DNA of 64,000 bases, from contig NZ_AP012547.1 of assembly GCF_000828635.1 (NCBI RefSeq), positions 1 through 64,000 of the forward strand, in the 5' to 3' direction. The notes under the pieces are model-generated. The model was given only the letters and a program-made list of their open reading frames with translations. It did no database searches and was not told the DNA's origin. The first letter of the stretch is position 1. The number at the start of each line of letters is the position of its first letter. The position numbers and the translations under genes were made by a program. Shown piece after piece: positions 55,223 to 64,000 of this stretch. Origin of the DNA: Sulfuritalea hydrogenivorans sk43H. GTDB lineage: Bacteria > Pseudomonadota > Gammaproteobacteria > Burkholderiales > Rhodocyclaceae.

Positions 55223-55663
55223 TCAGCGCAGGTTGCCGAGTTCTTTCTTCAGTGATTCGACGTTTCGCTCATGCAATGCGAGGGTGTCGCGCAGGGGCTG
55301 GAGCTTGTCGACGGGCTGGTTGCCTGCCTCGGCCAGGGCTTTCCTGGCCTTTTCCGCATTCTGCAATTCGGTGGCGAGTTCCTTGTCGAGAATGGCCCGC
55401 CGGTCGCCGTCGCGAGCCTTCTGCTCGCTGCCGGAAACCCGGGGGAAATCGCCGGGCGTCGGCGTCGCGGCGGCACGCGGCCTGGCTCCGTTGCCGCTCG
55501 GCGCCGAAACGGGGGACTGGTGCGAGAGCACGATGCAGCTTTTCTTCGGGGCTTTCTGGTTGGTATACAGCACCACGCCGGAATCGTCCGTGCACTTGTA
55601 AAGCGTATTGGCCGCCGCGGCCAGCGGCAGCGCCAGGCAGAGAACCAGGAGAGCTTTCTTCAT
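55223..55663 (-). CDS. Periplasmic DUF4124 protein
   Basis: A 146-residue protein with a signal peptide (ALLVLCLALPLAAAA). A DUF4124 domain follows (TLYKCTDDSGVVLYTNQKAP), then a Pro-rich stretch and a C-terminal coiled-coil region (DKELATELQNAEKARKALAEA onward). DUF4124 genes commonly lie between glnA and ntrB in betaproteobacteria. The function is unknown. Confidence 0.85.
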   Translation of the reverse strand: MKKALLVLCLALPLAAAANTLYKCTDDSGVVLYTNQKAPKKSCIVLSHQSPVSAPSGNGARPRAAATPTPGDFPRVSGSEQKARDGDRRAILDKELATELQNAEKARKALAEAGNQPVDKLQPLRDTLALHERNVESLKKELGNLR

Positions 55664-55688
55664 GGTGCCGAGTGTATGTCAATTGCAG

Positions 55689-55723
55689 AAAAAAATGGAC
55701 GGGCAGCGCCCGTCCATTTTTTT
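55689..55723. terminator. Bidirectional intrinsic terminator between glnA and the DUF4124 gene
   Basis: A perfect 10-bp stem ATGGACGGGC (55695-55704) and GCCCGTCCAT (55708-55717) with a 3-base loop is flanked by A-runs on one side and T-runs on the other. It works on either strand. It should end most glnA transcripts and let only some read into ntrBC. Confidence 0.85.
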
Positions 55724-55763
55724 GTTGCTTGCGGCGGATGAAGCATCCGCCACGGAGGATTCA

Positions 55764-57173
55764 TCAAATCGAGTAGTACATGTCGAACTCGACCGGATGG
55801 GTGGTCATGCGGAACTTGGTGACTTCTTCCATCTTGAGGTCGATGTAGGCATCGAGCATCTCGTTGCTGAACACGCCGCCACGGGTGAGGAACTCGCGGT
55901 CCTTGTCCAGGTACTCCAGCGCCTGCTCCAGCGACGAACAGACGGTCGGAATCTTGGCATCCTCTTCCGGCGGCAGGTCGTAGAGGTTCTTGTCGGCGGG
56001 ATCGCCGGGGTGGATCTTGTTCTGCACGCCGTCGAGGCCGGCCATCATCAGCGCGGTGAAGCACAGATAGGGGTTGGCGCCCGGATCGGGGAAGCGGGTT
56101 TCGATGCGGCGGGCCTTGTCCGAATGCACGTAGGGGATGCGGATCGAGGCGGAACGGTTGCGGGCCGAGTAGGCCAGCTTGACCGGAGCTTCGAAGCCGG
56201 GGACCAGGCGCTTGTAGGAGTTGGTCAGCGGGTTGGTGATGGCGTTCAGGGCGCGCGCATGCTTGATCACGCCGCCGATGTAGTACAGCGCGAACTCGGA
56301 CAGGCCAGCGTAGCCGTTGCCGGCGAAGAGGTTCTTGCCGTCCTTCCAGATCGACTGGTGCACGTGCATGCCGGAGCCGTTGTCGCCGACGATGGGCTTG
56401 GGCATGAAGGTCGCGGTCTTGCCGTAGCTGTGGGCGACGTTATGCACGATGTACTTCAAGAGCTGGGTCTGGTCGGCGCGGCGCACCAGTGTGTTGAACA
56501 CGGTGCCGATTTCGTTCTGGCCGGCGGTGGCGACTTCGTGGTGATGCACCTCGACGGGCACGCCGCAGGCTTCGAGCAGCAGGCACATCTGGGCGCGCAT
56601 GTCGTTGAAGCTGTCGACCGGGGGCACGGGGAAGTAGCCGCCCTTGACCGTCGGACGGTGGCCGGTGTTGCCGTTCTCGAACTTCTCGGCGGACGACCAG
56701 GCGGCCTCTTCGGAGTAGATCTTGACGTGGGCGCCGGACATGTCCACGCCCCACTCGATGCTGTCGAAAATGAAGAACTCGGGCTCGGGGCCGAAGTAGG
56801 CGGTGTCGCCGATGCCGGAGGACTTGAGGTAGGCCTCGCCGCGCTTGGCGATCGAGCGCGGATCGCGGTCATAGCCCTTGCCGTCGGCCGGCTCGACCAC
56901 GTCGCAGGTCAGTACCAGCGTGGTCTCGTCGAAGAAGGGGTCGATGTAGGCGCTGTTGGCGTCGGGCATCAGCTGCATGTCGGAGGCCTGGATGCCTTTC
57001 CAGCCGGCGATCGAGGAACCGTCGAAGGCGTGGCCGTCTTCGAACTTGTCCATGCTGAAGGCGGAAATCGGCACGCCGACGTGCTGTTCCTTGCCGCGGG
57101 TGTCGGTAAAGCGGAAGTCGACGAAACGGACTTCCTTCTCTTCGACCAACTTGAGTACGTCCTGGGGGGTCAT
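55764..57173 (-). CDS. glnA: Glutamine synthetase, type I
   Basis: GlnA makes glutamine from glutamate, ammonia and ATP. The 469-residue protein is a standard type I-beta enzyme. It has the latch at the N-terminus ([22 protein letters not shown]), the metal and ammonium residues around GYFPVPP and [14 protein letters not shown], and the adenylylation Tyr in [10 protein letters not shown]. The start is ATG 57173. Upstream are a sigma-54 promoter and two NtrC boxes, and downstream a strong terminator. Control by both NtrC and adenylylation is therefore expected. Confidence 0.97.
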   Translation of the reverse strand: MTPQDVLKLVEEKEVRFVDFRFTDTRGKEQHVGVPISAFSMDKFEDGHAFDGSSIAGWKGIQASDMQLMPDANSAYIDPFFDETTLVLTCDVVEPADGKGYDRDPRSIAKRGEAYLKSSGIGDTAYFGPEPEFFIFDSIEWGVDMSGAHVKIYSEEAAWSSAEKFENGNTGHRPTVKGGYFPVPPVDSFNDMRAQMCLLLEACGVPVEVHHHEVATAGQNEIGTVFNTLVRRADQTQLLKYIVHNVAHSYGKTATFMPKPIVGDNGSGMHVHQSIWKDGKNLFAGNGYAGLSEFALYYIGGVIKHARALNAITNPLTNSYKRLVPGFEAPVKLAYSARNRSASIRIPYVHSDKARRIETRFPDPGANPYLCFTALMMAGLDGVQNKIHPGDPADKNLYDLPPEEDAKIPTVCSSLEQALEYLDKDREFLTRGGVFSNEMLDAYIDLKMEEVTKFRMTTHPVEFDMYYSI

Positions 57174-57239
57174 GGTGCTCTCCTAAAATGAATGGCAATG
57201 CCGTGAATTCGATTCCGTCAAGCGGTGCAGCACCCTGAT

Positions 57240-57255
57240 AGCAGTTAACGTGCCA
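57240..57255 (-). promoter_or_regulatory. Sigma-54 promoter of glnA
   Basis: On the minus strand TGGCAC (57255-57250), a 5-base gap and CTGCT (57244-57240) match the -24/-12 consensus TGGCAC-n5-TTGCW at all but one base. The invariant GG and GC are 10 bases apart. The start codon lies about 65 bases downstream. Confidence 0.75.
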
Positions 57256-57317
57256 TTCGCGTCACGAAAGGAAGCGATTGTGCCACAAGTCTTTTTGCTT
57301 CTCGATACCTCAATCGG

Positions 57318-57365
57318 CGCACCAAAACCGTGCCGCCGCAATACCAAATGCACTATGTTGGTGCA
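57318..57365. promoter_or_regulatory. Two NtrC enhancer boxes upstream of glnA
   Basis: One box, at 57349-57365, is TGCAC-n7-GTGCA, a full match to the NtrC half-sites. The other, at 57318-57334, is CGCAC-n7-GTGCC. Their centres are 31 bases apart (three helical turns) and lie roughly 97 and 128 bases before the predicted transcript start, like the E. coli glnA enhancer. The distal box overlaps the stop codon of the CDF transporter gene. Confidence 0.75.
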
Positions 57366-58522
57366 ATCCTCTGATTTATCCGGACAGCGCTGAACCAGGC
57401 GTCGCCGGGCAGGGCCGCATCCACACGGTGTTTGATGGCGGCCAGCCTGCTTGCGTCGGCATAGCCGGGAGGCAGAAAGACCTCTGCCTCGACACGGTTG
57501 CCGAGGTAATGCAGGGTGGTGTGTTCGAACTCCGGCGGATCGGCGTCGAGCAGCTCGCGCAAATGGGCGAGCAGGACGGCCCGCTCCGGTAGCTGGATCG
57601 CGGCGTTGCCCAGCAGGTCGTTCTCGGCATCGACGTGAACCAGCACGTCGAGCACTTCCGGGTGAAGGGCCAGCACGCGCTGGCGCACCGACTCGGCGAC
57701 GCGGTGGCCTTCGGACACGCTGATGCGGGGATTGACCTGCACGTGGGCATCGACCAGCACCTGGTGCGCCATGCGCCGGGTCCGCAGTTCATGCATGCTG
57801 AGCACTCCGGAGGTGCTGGCGATGGTGTGGCGGATCGCGTCCACTTCCTCGGCCGAGAGGCCGGTATCGATCAGTTCCCGAATCGCTTCCCAGCCGAACT
57901 TGAGTCCGGCGCGCACGATCATCGCGCCGACGATGATCGCCGCCACGGCGTCGGCAAAGTTGAAGCCGATCAGCGCACCGGCGATGCCCGCCGCCACGAC
58001 CAGCGAGGAAAGCGCGTCGGCGCGGGCATGCCAGGCATTGGCCACCAGCATCGGCGAGCGCAGGCGCTCGGCTTTCGCCAGCATGTAGCGGAACAGGCCT
58101 TCCTTCGCCGCCAGCGTGAACATCGCCGCCCACATGGCGGCGACGCCGACCGGCGGTGCGCTGCCGATATCCTGCAGGCGGCCCGCCGCGGCGATCAGGA
58201 TGCCGCCGCCAGTGCCCGCCAGCAACAGGCCCAGCACCAGCGAGGCCGCCGTTTCGAAGCGGCCGTGGCCGTAGGGGTGATCGGCGTCGGCGGCTTCCGC
58301 GCCCTTGCGGTTGGCGAACAGCACGAAGCCGTCGGCGACGATGTCGGACAGCGTGTGCATGGCGTCCGCGATCAGGCTTTGCGAGTGGGCAATGAAACCC
58401 ACCACCAGCTGCATCGCGGTCAGCATGATATTGACGGCAACGCTGACCCAGGTGATGCGCTGGCCTTCGGCGAAGCGCGCATCGTCCTTCGACTGCAAAT
58501 TTTCGACAGGGGTGTCGGCCAT
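57353..58522 (-). CDS. Cation diffusion facilitator (CDF) transporter
   Basis: CDF proteins export divalent metal ions (Zn, Fe, Co, Mn, Ni) by proton exchange. The 389-residue protein has about six membrane segments and the metal-site motifs IADAMHTLSDIVAD and HPYGHGRFE in the first half. A cytoplasmic C-terminal domain (HVQVNPRISVSEGHRVAE and VLVHVDAEND) follows. That domain is longer than usual, by about 90 residues. The metal cannot be told from sequence. The stop lies inside the NtrC enhancer of glnA. Confidence 0.88.
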   Translation of the reverse strand: MADTPVENLQSKDDARFAEGQRITWVSVAVNIMLTAMQLVVGFIAHSQSLIADAMHTLSDIVADGFVLFANRKGAEAADADHPYGHGRFETAASLVLGLLLAGTGGGILIAAAGRLQDIGSAPPVGVAAMWAAMFTLAAKEGLFRYMLAKAERLRSPMLVANAWHARADALSSLVVAAGIAGALIGFNFADAVAAIIVGAMIVRAGLKFGWEAIRELIDTGLSAEEVDAIRHTIASTSGVLSMHELRTRRMAHQVLVDAHVQVNPRISVSEGHRVAESVRQRVLALHPEVLDVLVHVDAENDLLGNAAIQLPERAVLLAHLRELLDADPPEFEHTTLHYLGNRVEAEVFLPPGYADASRLAAIKHRVDAALPGDAWFSAVRINQRIAPT

Positions 58523-58607
58523 CTTGTCCGTGTGGGTTTCGCGGGAGATTGGGGAAAGCTATACTCCCAACCCCTGCATTCTATCCCGCCACTTCTGACG
58601 CCTTGCC

Positions 58608-59060
58608 GTGGGACGCCTAACCGAAATTCTCCAGCTGGCGCAGTCGCGCGCCCGCGAGCTGAACCTGCCTTACGAAGGTGCGCTGACGCCTGCCGAGGCG
58701 CATGAACTGCTGCAACTCGCGCCGGCGGCGCGGCTGGTCGATGTGCGCACCAAGGCCGAGCTGGACTGGGTCGGCCGCGTGCCGGGCGCCATCGAAATCG
58801 AATGGCAGGATTATCCCGCCAAGCAGCTCAACGCGCATTTCATCCAGATACTGAAGCACAGCGTGGTCACGGAATCCCTGCTGCTGTTTCTGTGCCGCTC
58901 GGGCCAGCGTTCCAGCGCGGCGGCGAAAGCCGCCACCGAGGCGGGGTTTCCCGACTGCTACAACATCCTCGAAGGTTTCGAGGGCAACAAGGACGCCAAC
59001 GGCCAGCGCAATCGCAGCGGCGGCTGGCGCCACGCCGGACTTCCCTGGAATCAAGGCTGA
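58608..59060 (+). CDS. Rhodanese-like sulfurtransferase
   Basis: A 150-residue single-domain rhodanese. The active-site loop is FLCRSGQRSSAAA with Cys96, and LVDVRTKAELDWVGRVPGA is the typical N-terminal half. It carries persulfide sulfur for transfer or detoxification. The start is GTG 58608, and nadA starts 11 bases after the stop. The pairing with nadA, an iron-sulfur enzyme, hints at sulfur delivery, but this is only an inference. Confidence 0.87.
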   Translation: MGRLTEILQLAQSRARELNLPYEGALTPAEAHELLQLAPAARLVDVRTKAELDWVGRVPGAIEIEWQDYPAKQLNAHFIQILKHSVVTESLLLFLCRSGQRSSAAAKAATEAGFPDCYNILEGFEGNKDANGQRNRSGGWRHAGLPWNQG

Positions 59061-59071
59061 GACTCGTCATC

Positions 59072-60169
59072 ATGCAAACCGCCACAATTTCCTTCGACCG
59101 CTTCAACACCCTCGCCGACCGCGCCGCCGGCGAGCGCATCCGCGCCGCGCGCGCCAGGCTCGGCGACAAGGTGGTGCTGCTCTGTCACCATTACCAGCGC
59201 GCCGATGTCTATGCCCACGCCGACATCACCGGCGATTCGCTGAAACTTTCCCGACTGGCCTCGCAGTCCGACGCCGAGAACATCGTTTTCTGCGGCGTGC
59301 ATTTCATGGCCGAAGTGGCCGACATTCTTTCGCGCCCCGAACAGGTTTCCATCCTCCCCGACCTCGCCGCGGGTTGCTCCATGGCCGACATGGCCAGCCT
59401 GGCCAAGGTCGAGCGTGCCTGGCGCGAACTATCGGCGGTGCTGGATCCCGACCAGAAAGTCACGCCGGTCACCTACATCAATTCGGCCGCCGACTTGAAG
59501 GCTTTCTGCGGCGAGCACGGCGGCATCGTCTGCACCTCGTCCAACGCCACAAAAATTCTGCAATGGTCTTTTGCCCAGCGCGAGAAGGTGCTGTTCTTCC
59601 CCGACCAGCATCTCGGGCGCTGGAGCGGCTACAAGATGGGCATCCCGCTCGACGACATGGTGATCTGGAATCCCGACCTCGAATTGGGCGGCCTCACGCG
59701 CGAACAGATCGCCAAGGCGAAGATCATCCTCTGGCACGGCTACTGTTCCGTGCACCAGATGTTCCAGCCGAAGGACATACTCAAGTTCCGCAACCAGCAT
59801 CCCGATGGATTTGTCATTTCGCATCCCGAGTGCAGCTTCGAAGTCTGCAAGCAGTCCGATTACATCGGCAGTACCGAAACCATTTTGCAGACGGTGAAGG
59901 CGGCGCCGCCCAACACGCGCTGGCTGGTGGGCACCGAGCTCAACCTGGTCGAGCGGCTGGCGGAGGAAGTCAAGCACGAAGGCAAGATCGTGCAGTTCAT
60001 GGCCGGCACCATCTGCATGTGCTCGACCATGCAGCGCATCGATCCGCAGCACCTGGCGTGGACGCTGGAAAACCTGGCCGAGGGCCGCGTGGTCAACCAG
60101 ATCAAGGTGCCCGCACACGAGGCGAAGCTGGCCAAGATTGCACTGGAGCGCATGCTCGCCGTGTCGTGA
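59072..60169 (+). CDS. nadA: Quinolinate synthase
   Basis: NadA condenses iminoaspartate with dihydroxyacetone phosphate to make quinolinate for NAD. The 365-residue protein shows LLCHHYQRADVYAHAD, GVHFMAEVA, the iron-sulfur Cys in AAGCSMADMA, a second at HPECSFEVC and a third near GTICMC. These match the [4Fe-4S] enzyme. ATG 59072 (MQTATISFDRF) fits the family start. No nadB or nadC lies beside it. Confidence 0.96.
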   Translation: MQTATISFDRFNTLADRAAGERIRAARARLGDKVVLLCHHYQRADVYAHADITGDSLKLSRLASQSDAENIVFCGVHFMAEVADILSRPEQVSILPDLAAGCSMADMASLAKVERAWRELSAVLDPDQKVTPVTYINSAADLKAFCGEHGGIVCTSSNATKILQWSFAQREKVLFFPDQHLGRWSGYKMGIPLDDMVIWNPDLELGGLTREQIAKAKIILWHGYCSVHQMFQPKDILKFRNQHPDGFVISHPECSFEVCKQSDYIGSTETILQTVKAAPPNTRWLVGTELNLVERLAEEVKHEGKIVQFMAGTICMCSTMQRIDPQHLAWTLENLAEGRVVNQIKVPAHEAKLAKIALERMLAVS

Positions 60170-60196
60170 GCGCCGACTTTCCGTCGCGGTGTCCCC

Positions 60197-61534
60197 TCAT
60201 GCGCCGAGGCGCAGTGCTTCGTCGGCCCAGGTGAGCGCCTCGGCCGAGGCTGTTTCGATCTCCGCCAGCGGGATTGCCAGTTGCGTGGCGAGACGGTCGA
60301 CCGCTTCGACGCGCCCCTTTTCGACGGCAATCGCCAGCATCAGGTAGCGTCCCAGCGGCCCTTCGCTTTGCAGCAGCACGTCGCGCATCGCGGCCGACAG
60401 GTGCATGTGCTCCACCACCCTGGCCATGGGCACGCCGAGCAGGCTGTCGAGCAGCGACAGCAGGCCGACCAGGAACAGCTCATCGCATTCGGCCTTGCCG
60501 TGGCGGCCGTGCCCGATCAGTTCGAGGAAGCGGCCGCGGGAAAGCGCCAGTTCGAGCAGCACCTCGTCGCGCGGCGAACCGGTGCCGGCGCGAAAAACGC
60601 CGATCGACAGCCAGCGGTAAAGCTGTTCGCGTCCCAGCACCATGATCGCCTGATCGATGCTGGTGACTGGCTGCGGCAGCCCCAGCAACGGCGAATTGGC
60701 CATCGCCACAACTTTCACGGTGACGCCCGGATCGCGTTTGGCCAGTGTCGCGATGTCGGCCAGGTCCGCGTCGCGGCGCAACAGGTTGAGCATTTCGATG
60801 AGGACCAGGCGGCTCTGGCTGATTTCGCCGGTCTGCTGCTCCTCGTCGGGGCAGACGGTGAATGACCCCGCGCAGTATGCCGCGCCGAGTGAAACGCAAT
60901 AGCGGCGCTCCGGCCAGCTGCCGACGTTTTCGACCAGCAGTTCCAGTTGCGGATGGCGTTGCCGGAGCGAGGCGACCGCCTGTTCGAAGCCGGGCAGCGC
61001 GTAGGCGGAAAAATCGATCAGCAACAGGTCGACCAGCGTGCCGAGGCAGTCATTCGCGGATGGGCTGTCGGCCATCGCCAGGGCCACCCGGGCGCCGGCG
61101 GACCGGATTGACATGGCAGCGTCGCGCCAGTGGTCGATATGCGCCGGATCATCGGACCACTCCAGCAGGAAAGTCGTGCGCGGACCGATCAGCGAGCGGA
61201 AATCAAGATTGAGCCAATCCAGCGGTTGAACCGGAATCAGCGCGAGGCGCCGTTCGGCGAATGCGGCAATGTTGTTGGCGCGCAGCACGTCGAGTGTGGC
61301 GCGCGCGTGCGGCCGGTGCGGCGAATCCGGCACCCGGGCGGCGAACCGATAGCCGGCGATGCGCGTCTTGGCGTCGATGATTTCGTCGCGCTGAAGCACC
61401 ACCGGGGGAGTTTCCCTGGGCGGCGCGGTGAATGACGGCGCATCCGGCGGCAGCGGCTTCGGCGCGCGGCCGAAGGGGTCGTCGTTGATTTGCGGTGATC
61501 GCCGTTGTCCGAACAAACGCCCGATGAAACCCAT
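60197..61534 (-). CDS. EAL/HDOD (YuxH-like) signalling protein
   Basis: A 445-residue protein with a degenerate EAL domain (about residues 45-240) that lacks the EAL catalytic signature, followed by an HDOD domain (about 245-430; SRLVLIEMLNLLRRDADLADI, VVAMANSPLLGLPQPVTSIDQAI). YuxH-type proteins bind signals or partners and do not usually hydrolyse c-di-GMP. ATG 61534 (MGFIGRLFGQRR) is chosen; the frame is open to 61618. It is divergent from ycaO across 188 bases in which I see no other gene. Confidence 0.85.
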   Translation of the reverse strand: MGFIGRLFGQRRSPQINDDPFGRAPKPLPPDAPSFTAPPRETPPVVLQRDEIIDAKTRIAGYRFAARVPDSPHRPHARATLDVLRANNIAAFAERRLALIPVQPLDWLNLDFRSLIGPRTTFLLEWSDDPAHIDHWRDAAMSIRSAGARVALAMADSPSANDCLGTLVDLLLIDFSAYALPGFEQAVASLRQRHPQLELLVENVGSWPERRYCVSLGAAYCAGSFTVCPDEEQQTGEISQSRLVLIEMLNLLRRDADLADIATLAKRDPGVTVKVVAMANSPLLGLPQPVTSIDQAIMVLGREQLYRWLSIGVFRAGTGSPRDEVLLELALSRGRFLELIGHGRHGKAECDELFLVGLLSLLDSLLGVPMARVVEHMHLSAAMRDVLLQSEGPLGRYLMLAIAVEKGRVEAVDRLATQLAIPLAEIETASAEALTWADEALRLGA

Positions 61535-61722
61535 GATGTACAACTCCCGGGAAAGAAGACCGGCCCGACAGACAGCCCGTCGTCCACGCATTATCGCTCG
61601 GCGCGCGGACATGAACATGGACGGACGCGGGACACACCGCTATGCTGTGCGCCTGCCCGGCGCGTCACCACGAGCAAGCGCGTTGTTTCGCACCCCACCA
61701 GCGGCATCGAACGGACATTTTC

Positions 61723-63435
61723 ATGCAAACAGAAAGCTACATCGCCGGCAAGGACGCTTCCCTCGAATCGTCCATCGCCACCATGCAGGGCAAGCTGGAA
61801 GCGCTCGGCTTCCATGTCGAGGAACGTTCATGGTTGAATCCGGTGGATGGCGCCTGGTCGGTGCATGTGCGCGACCGCGATTGCCCGCTGCTGTTCACCA
61901 ACGGCAAGGGCGCCTCGCGGCTGGCCGCGCTGGCGAGCGCGCTCGGCGAGTTCTTCGAGCGGCTGTCCTGCAACTACTTCTGGACGCACTACTACCTCGG
62001 CGACCAGTTTGCCAACCGCGACTTCGCCCACTACCCGCGTGAAAAATGGTTTCAGCCCGGCGCCAATGGCGAATGGCCGGAACAGTTGCTGACGCCCGAA
62101 CTGCGCGCGCTCTACAACCCCGACGGATCGATCGACGCCAATGCGCTGGTGGACCTCAATTCCGGCGACGCCGAGCGCGGCATCTGCGCCCTGCCCTACG
62201 TGCGGCAACGCGATGGCGAGACGGTCTGGTTCCCGGTCAACATCATCGGCAACCTGTACGTCAGCAACGGCATGTCGGCCGGCAACACCGAGATGGAAGC
62301 GCGCACCCAGGCGTTGTCGGAAATCCTCGAGCGCCACATCAAGTTCCGCATCATCAGCGAAGGGCTGTGCCTGCCCGACGTTCCCGACGAGGTGATCGCG
62401 CGTTATCCGCGCATCGAAGCCGGCATCCGCGGCTTGCGCGAGGCCGGCTTCGGCATCCTGGTCAAGGACGCGTCGCTCGGTGGCGAATACCCGGTGATGA
62501 ACGTCACGCTGCTGCATCCCGAGGACCAGGGCTGCTTCTCCAGCTTCGGCGCCCATCCGCGTTTCGAGATCGCACTCGAACGCGCGCTGACCGAGCTGCT
62601 GCAGGGCCGCGGCCTCGATGCGCTGGCCGGCTTCCCCGAGCCCGGTTTCGACCTCGACGAAATCGCCGCCTCGCCCAACATCGAGATCCACTTTGTCGAT
62701 TCCAGCGGCATCATCAGCTGGAACTTCCTGAGTGGCACGCCGGATTTCGAATTCGTCGACTGGAACTTCAGCAATACCACGGCGGAGGATTACCAGTGGC
62801 TGGTGGAACGGATTCATCGCTCCGGCCACGACATCTACATCGCCGACTTCACGCACCTCGGGGTCTATGCCTGCCGCATCCTGGTGCCGGGCATGTCGGA
62901 GATCTATCCGCTGGACGATCTGGAGTGGGAGAACAACAGCGTCGGCAACGCCATCCGCGAAGCCATCCTGCACCTGCCGGAACTCGACGACGAAGAATGC
63001 GCCAACCTGCTGGACACGCTGAACGACCTCGACCTGCAGGACGCCCGCCCCGTTGCGGCGCTGATCGGCCTCGCCGCCGACGAGGGCTCGCTGTGGAGCG
63101 ACCTGCGCGTGGGCGAACTGAAGACGCTGCTGGCGCTGGCCATCGGCGATGGGGATGCGATCCGCGAAGGCTGCGAATGGGTGCGCCACTTCGAGCAGCT
63201 CGATCCCGCGCGCCGCCGGATCTATCGCTGCATCGAGATCCTGCTGAAACTGGGCGGCGCCGAGGGGCATCGCGGCGCACTGGAACATCTCTACGGTACG
63301 GACACCGTGGCCACCGCCGAGGCCATGCTGCGGCGGGAGCAGCGCTTTTTCGGCCTCGATACGCCGGGCATGGGGCTCGCCGGCTGCGATCTGCATCAGC
63401 GCTTGCTGGCGGCCTACGCCAAGCTACCTCACTAG
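61723..63435 (+). CDS. ycaO: YcaO-domain protein
   Basis: A 570-residue protein close in length and layout to E. coli YcaO, which helps RimO in methylthiolation of ribosomal protein S12. The ATP-binding YcaO core includes ALGEFFERLSCNYFW and EMEARTQALSEILERHIKF, with the conserved Glu residues, and YIADFTHLGVYACRI. A C-terminal helical extension with an ATPase-assembly role in YcaO follows. ATG 61723 (MQTESYIAGKDA) is chosen over an upstream in-frame start. No rimO or peptide precursor gene lies nearby, so a RiPP role is unlikely. Confidence 0.9.
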   Translation: MQTESYIAGKDASLESSIATMQGKLEALGFHVEERSWLNPVDGAWSVHVRDRDCPLLFTNGKGASRLAALASALGEFFERLSCNYFWTHYYLGDQFANRDFAHYPREKWFQPGANGEWPEQLLTPELRALYNPDGSIDANALVDLNSGDAERGICALPYVRQRDGETVWFPVNIIGNLYVSNGMSAGNTEMEARTQALSEILERHIKFRIISEGLCLPDVPDEVIARYPRIEAGIRGLREAGFGILVKDASLGGEYPVMNVTLLHPEDQGCFSSFGAHPRFEIALERALTELLQGRGLDALAGFPEPGFDLDEIAASPNIEIHFVDSSGIISWNFLSGTPDFEFVDWNFSNTTAEDYQWLVERIHRSGHDIYIADFTHLGVYACRILVPGMSEIYPLDDLEWENNSVGNAIREAILHLPELDDEECANLLDTLNDLDLQDARPVAALIGLAADEGSLWSDLRVGELKTLLALAIGDGDAIREGCEWVRHFEQLDPARRRIYRCIEILLKLGGAEGHRGALEHLYGTDTVATAEAMLRREQRFFGLDTPGMGLAGCDLHQRLLAAYAKLPH

Positions 63436-63477
63436 GAGCGATCGACAGGCCGCCCTCCTAACAGCTATTCTTCCGGC

Positions 63478-64000
63478 ATGACACTCCCGCTCTCCGTTGC
63501 CACCTGGAACATCCACAAGGGTTTTTCGCAGTTCAATCGGCGCATGATGGTGCACGAGCTGCGCGAGCGTCTGCGCGAACTGTCGGCCGACATCGTCTTC
63601 CTGCAGGAAGTGCAGGGCCTGCATCTGGGGCATGCCGAGCGGCATCCGGACTGGCCCGCGACGCCGCAGCACGAATTCCTCGCCGAGGACGTCTGGGGCA
63701 ACCACTCCTACGGCCGCAACATGGTCTATGACCACGGCCATCACGGCAACGCGATTCTTTCGCGCTTTCCCATCCTGCACGAACACAACCAGGATGTGAC
63801 CCACCTGCGTTTCGAGAAACGCGGCCTGCTGCATTGCGCGATCGAGCTGCCGCGACTGGCGCAGCCGCTGCACTGCGTCTGCGTGCATCTGTCGCTGTTT
63901 GCGCGCTCGCGGCGGCGGCAGATGGACGCGCTGGGGAGCCGGATCGAGAACCTGGTGCCGGCGGATGCACCGCTGCTGATCGCCGGCGACTTCAACGACT
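63478..64000 (+). CDS. Endonuclease/exonuclease/phosphatase family protein, partial
   Basis: The first 174 codons of an EEP-superfamily enzyme, cut by the window end. The start is ATG 63478, reading MTLPLSVATWNIHKGFSQF. Family motifs are ATWNIHKG, VFLQEVQG and the later LLIAGDFND, which carry the metal-binding and catalytic residues. The family includes nucleases and sphingomyelinases; the substrate is unknown. It follows ycaO by 42 bases and may share its transcript. Confidence 0.85.
   Translation, partial: MTLPLSVATWNIHKGFSQFNRRMMVHELRERLRELSADIVFLQEVQGLHLGHAERHPDWPATPQHEFLAEDVWGNHSYGRNMVYDHGHHGNAILSRFPILHEHNQDVTHLRFEKRGLLHCAIELPRLAQPLHCVCVHLSLFARSRRRQMDALGSRIENLVPADAPLLIAGDFND

Overview
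The window looks like a piece of a betaproteobacterial chromosome next to the replication origin. It opens with dnaA-dnaN-gyrB and carries glnA-ntrB-ntrC, a coaE-zapD-yacG cluster, nadA, ycaO and a fused Nudix-ThiE gene. The high-GC coding style and the DnaA/GyrB sequences fit a Rhodocyclales- or Nitrosomonadales-like organism; this is an inference from gene content and no database search was possible. Layout. (1) 0-5.3 kb: replication core, with a probable oriC between dnaA and dnaN. (2) 5.3-9.9 kb: housekeeping genes (SLT lytic transglycosylase, hemerythrin-like protein, dbpA, DUF1415, arfB) and an unusual short leader peptide with tandem hairpins ahead of a 65-residue gene. (3) 9.9-28.1 kb: an accessory hot spot packed with defence and addiction modules. 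These are an AbiE type IV pair, a Fic protein, an HEPN/MNT pair, a lower-GC block of about 11 kb, two phage-like genes and a HigBA-like pair. The block holds a C5-cytosine methyltransferase tightly coupled to three large genes that resemble the DndFGH/DptFGH restriction cassette in order and size, plus a divergent Vsr-type endonuclease. (4) 28.1-36.3 kb: amtB, mltA, a DUF815 ATPase, Nudix-ThiE, yacG-zapD-coaE, a SPOR-like protein and TrpB2. (5) 36.3-49.0 kb: a long minus-strand array. The polyamine genes speD, amine oxidase and membrane spermidine synthase sit at one end and DUF350, SPFH and DUF4178 genes at the other. Three caspase-family (C14) genes and a PIN/Phd toxin-antitoxin pair lie between them. 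(6) 49-64 kb: an isovaleryl-CoA-dehydrogenase-type gene, coaX-birA, the glnA-ntrBC nitrogen locus, a CDF transporter, a rhodanese, nadA, an EAL/HDOD protein, ycaO and a partial EEP-family nuclease cut by the window end. Links between genes. NtrB/NtrC are encoded here, and two of their likely targets are here too: glnA and amtB each have a sigma-54-type promoter with two NtrC-like boxes whose centres are 31 bp apart. In the accessory region each toxin-antitoxin operon has palindromes at its promoter, and three of them have promoters that place the transcript start at the start codon. A dispersed 25-bp GC-rich repeat occurs about ten times from 11.8 kb onward, in intergenic gaps and in frame inside at least seven genes. 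A second palindromic family built from CGCAGAT units occurs twice. No tRNA, rRNA, CRISPR array, transposase or integrase was found.
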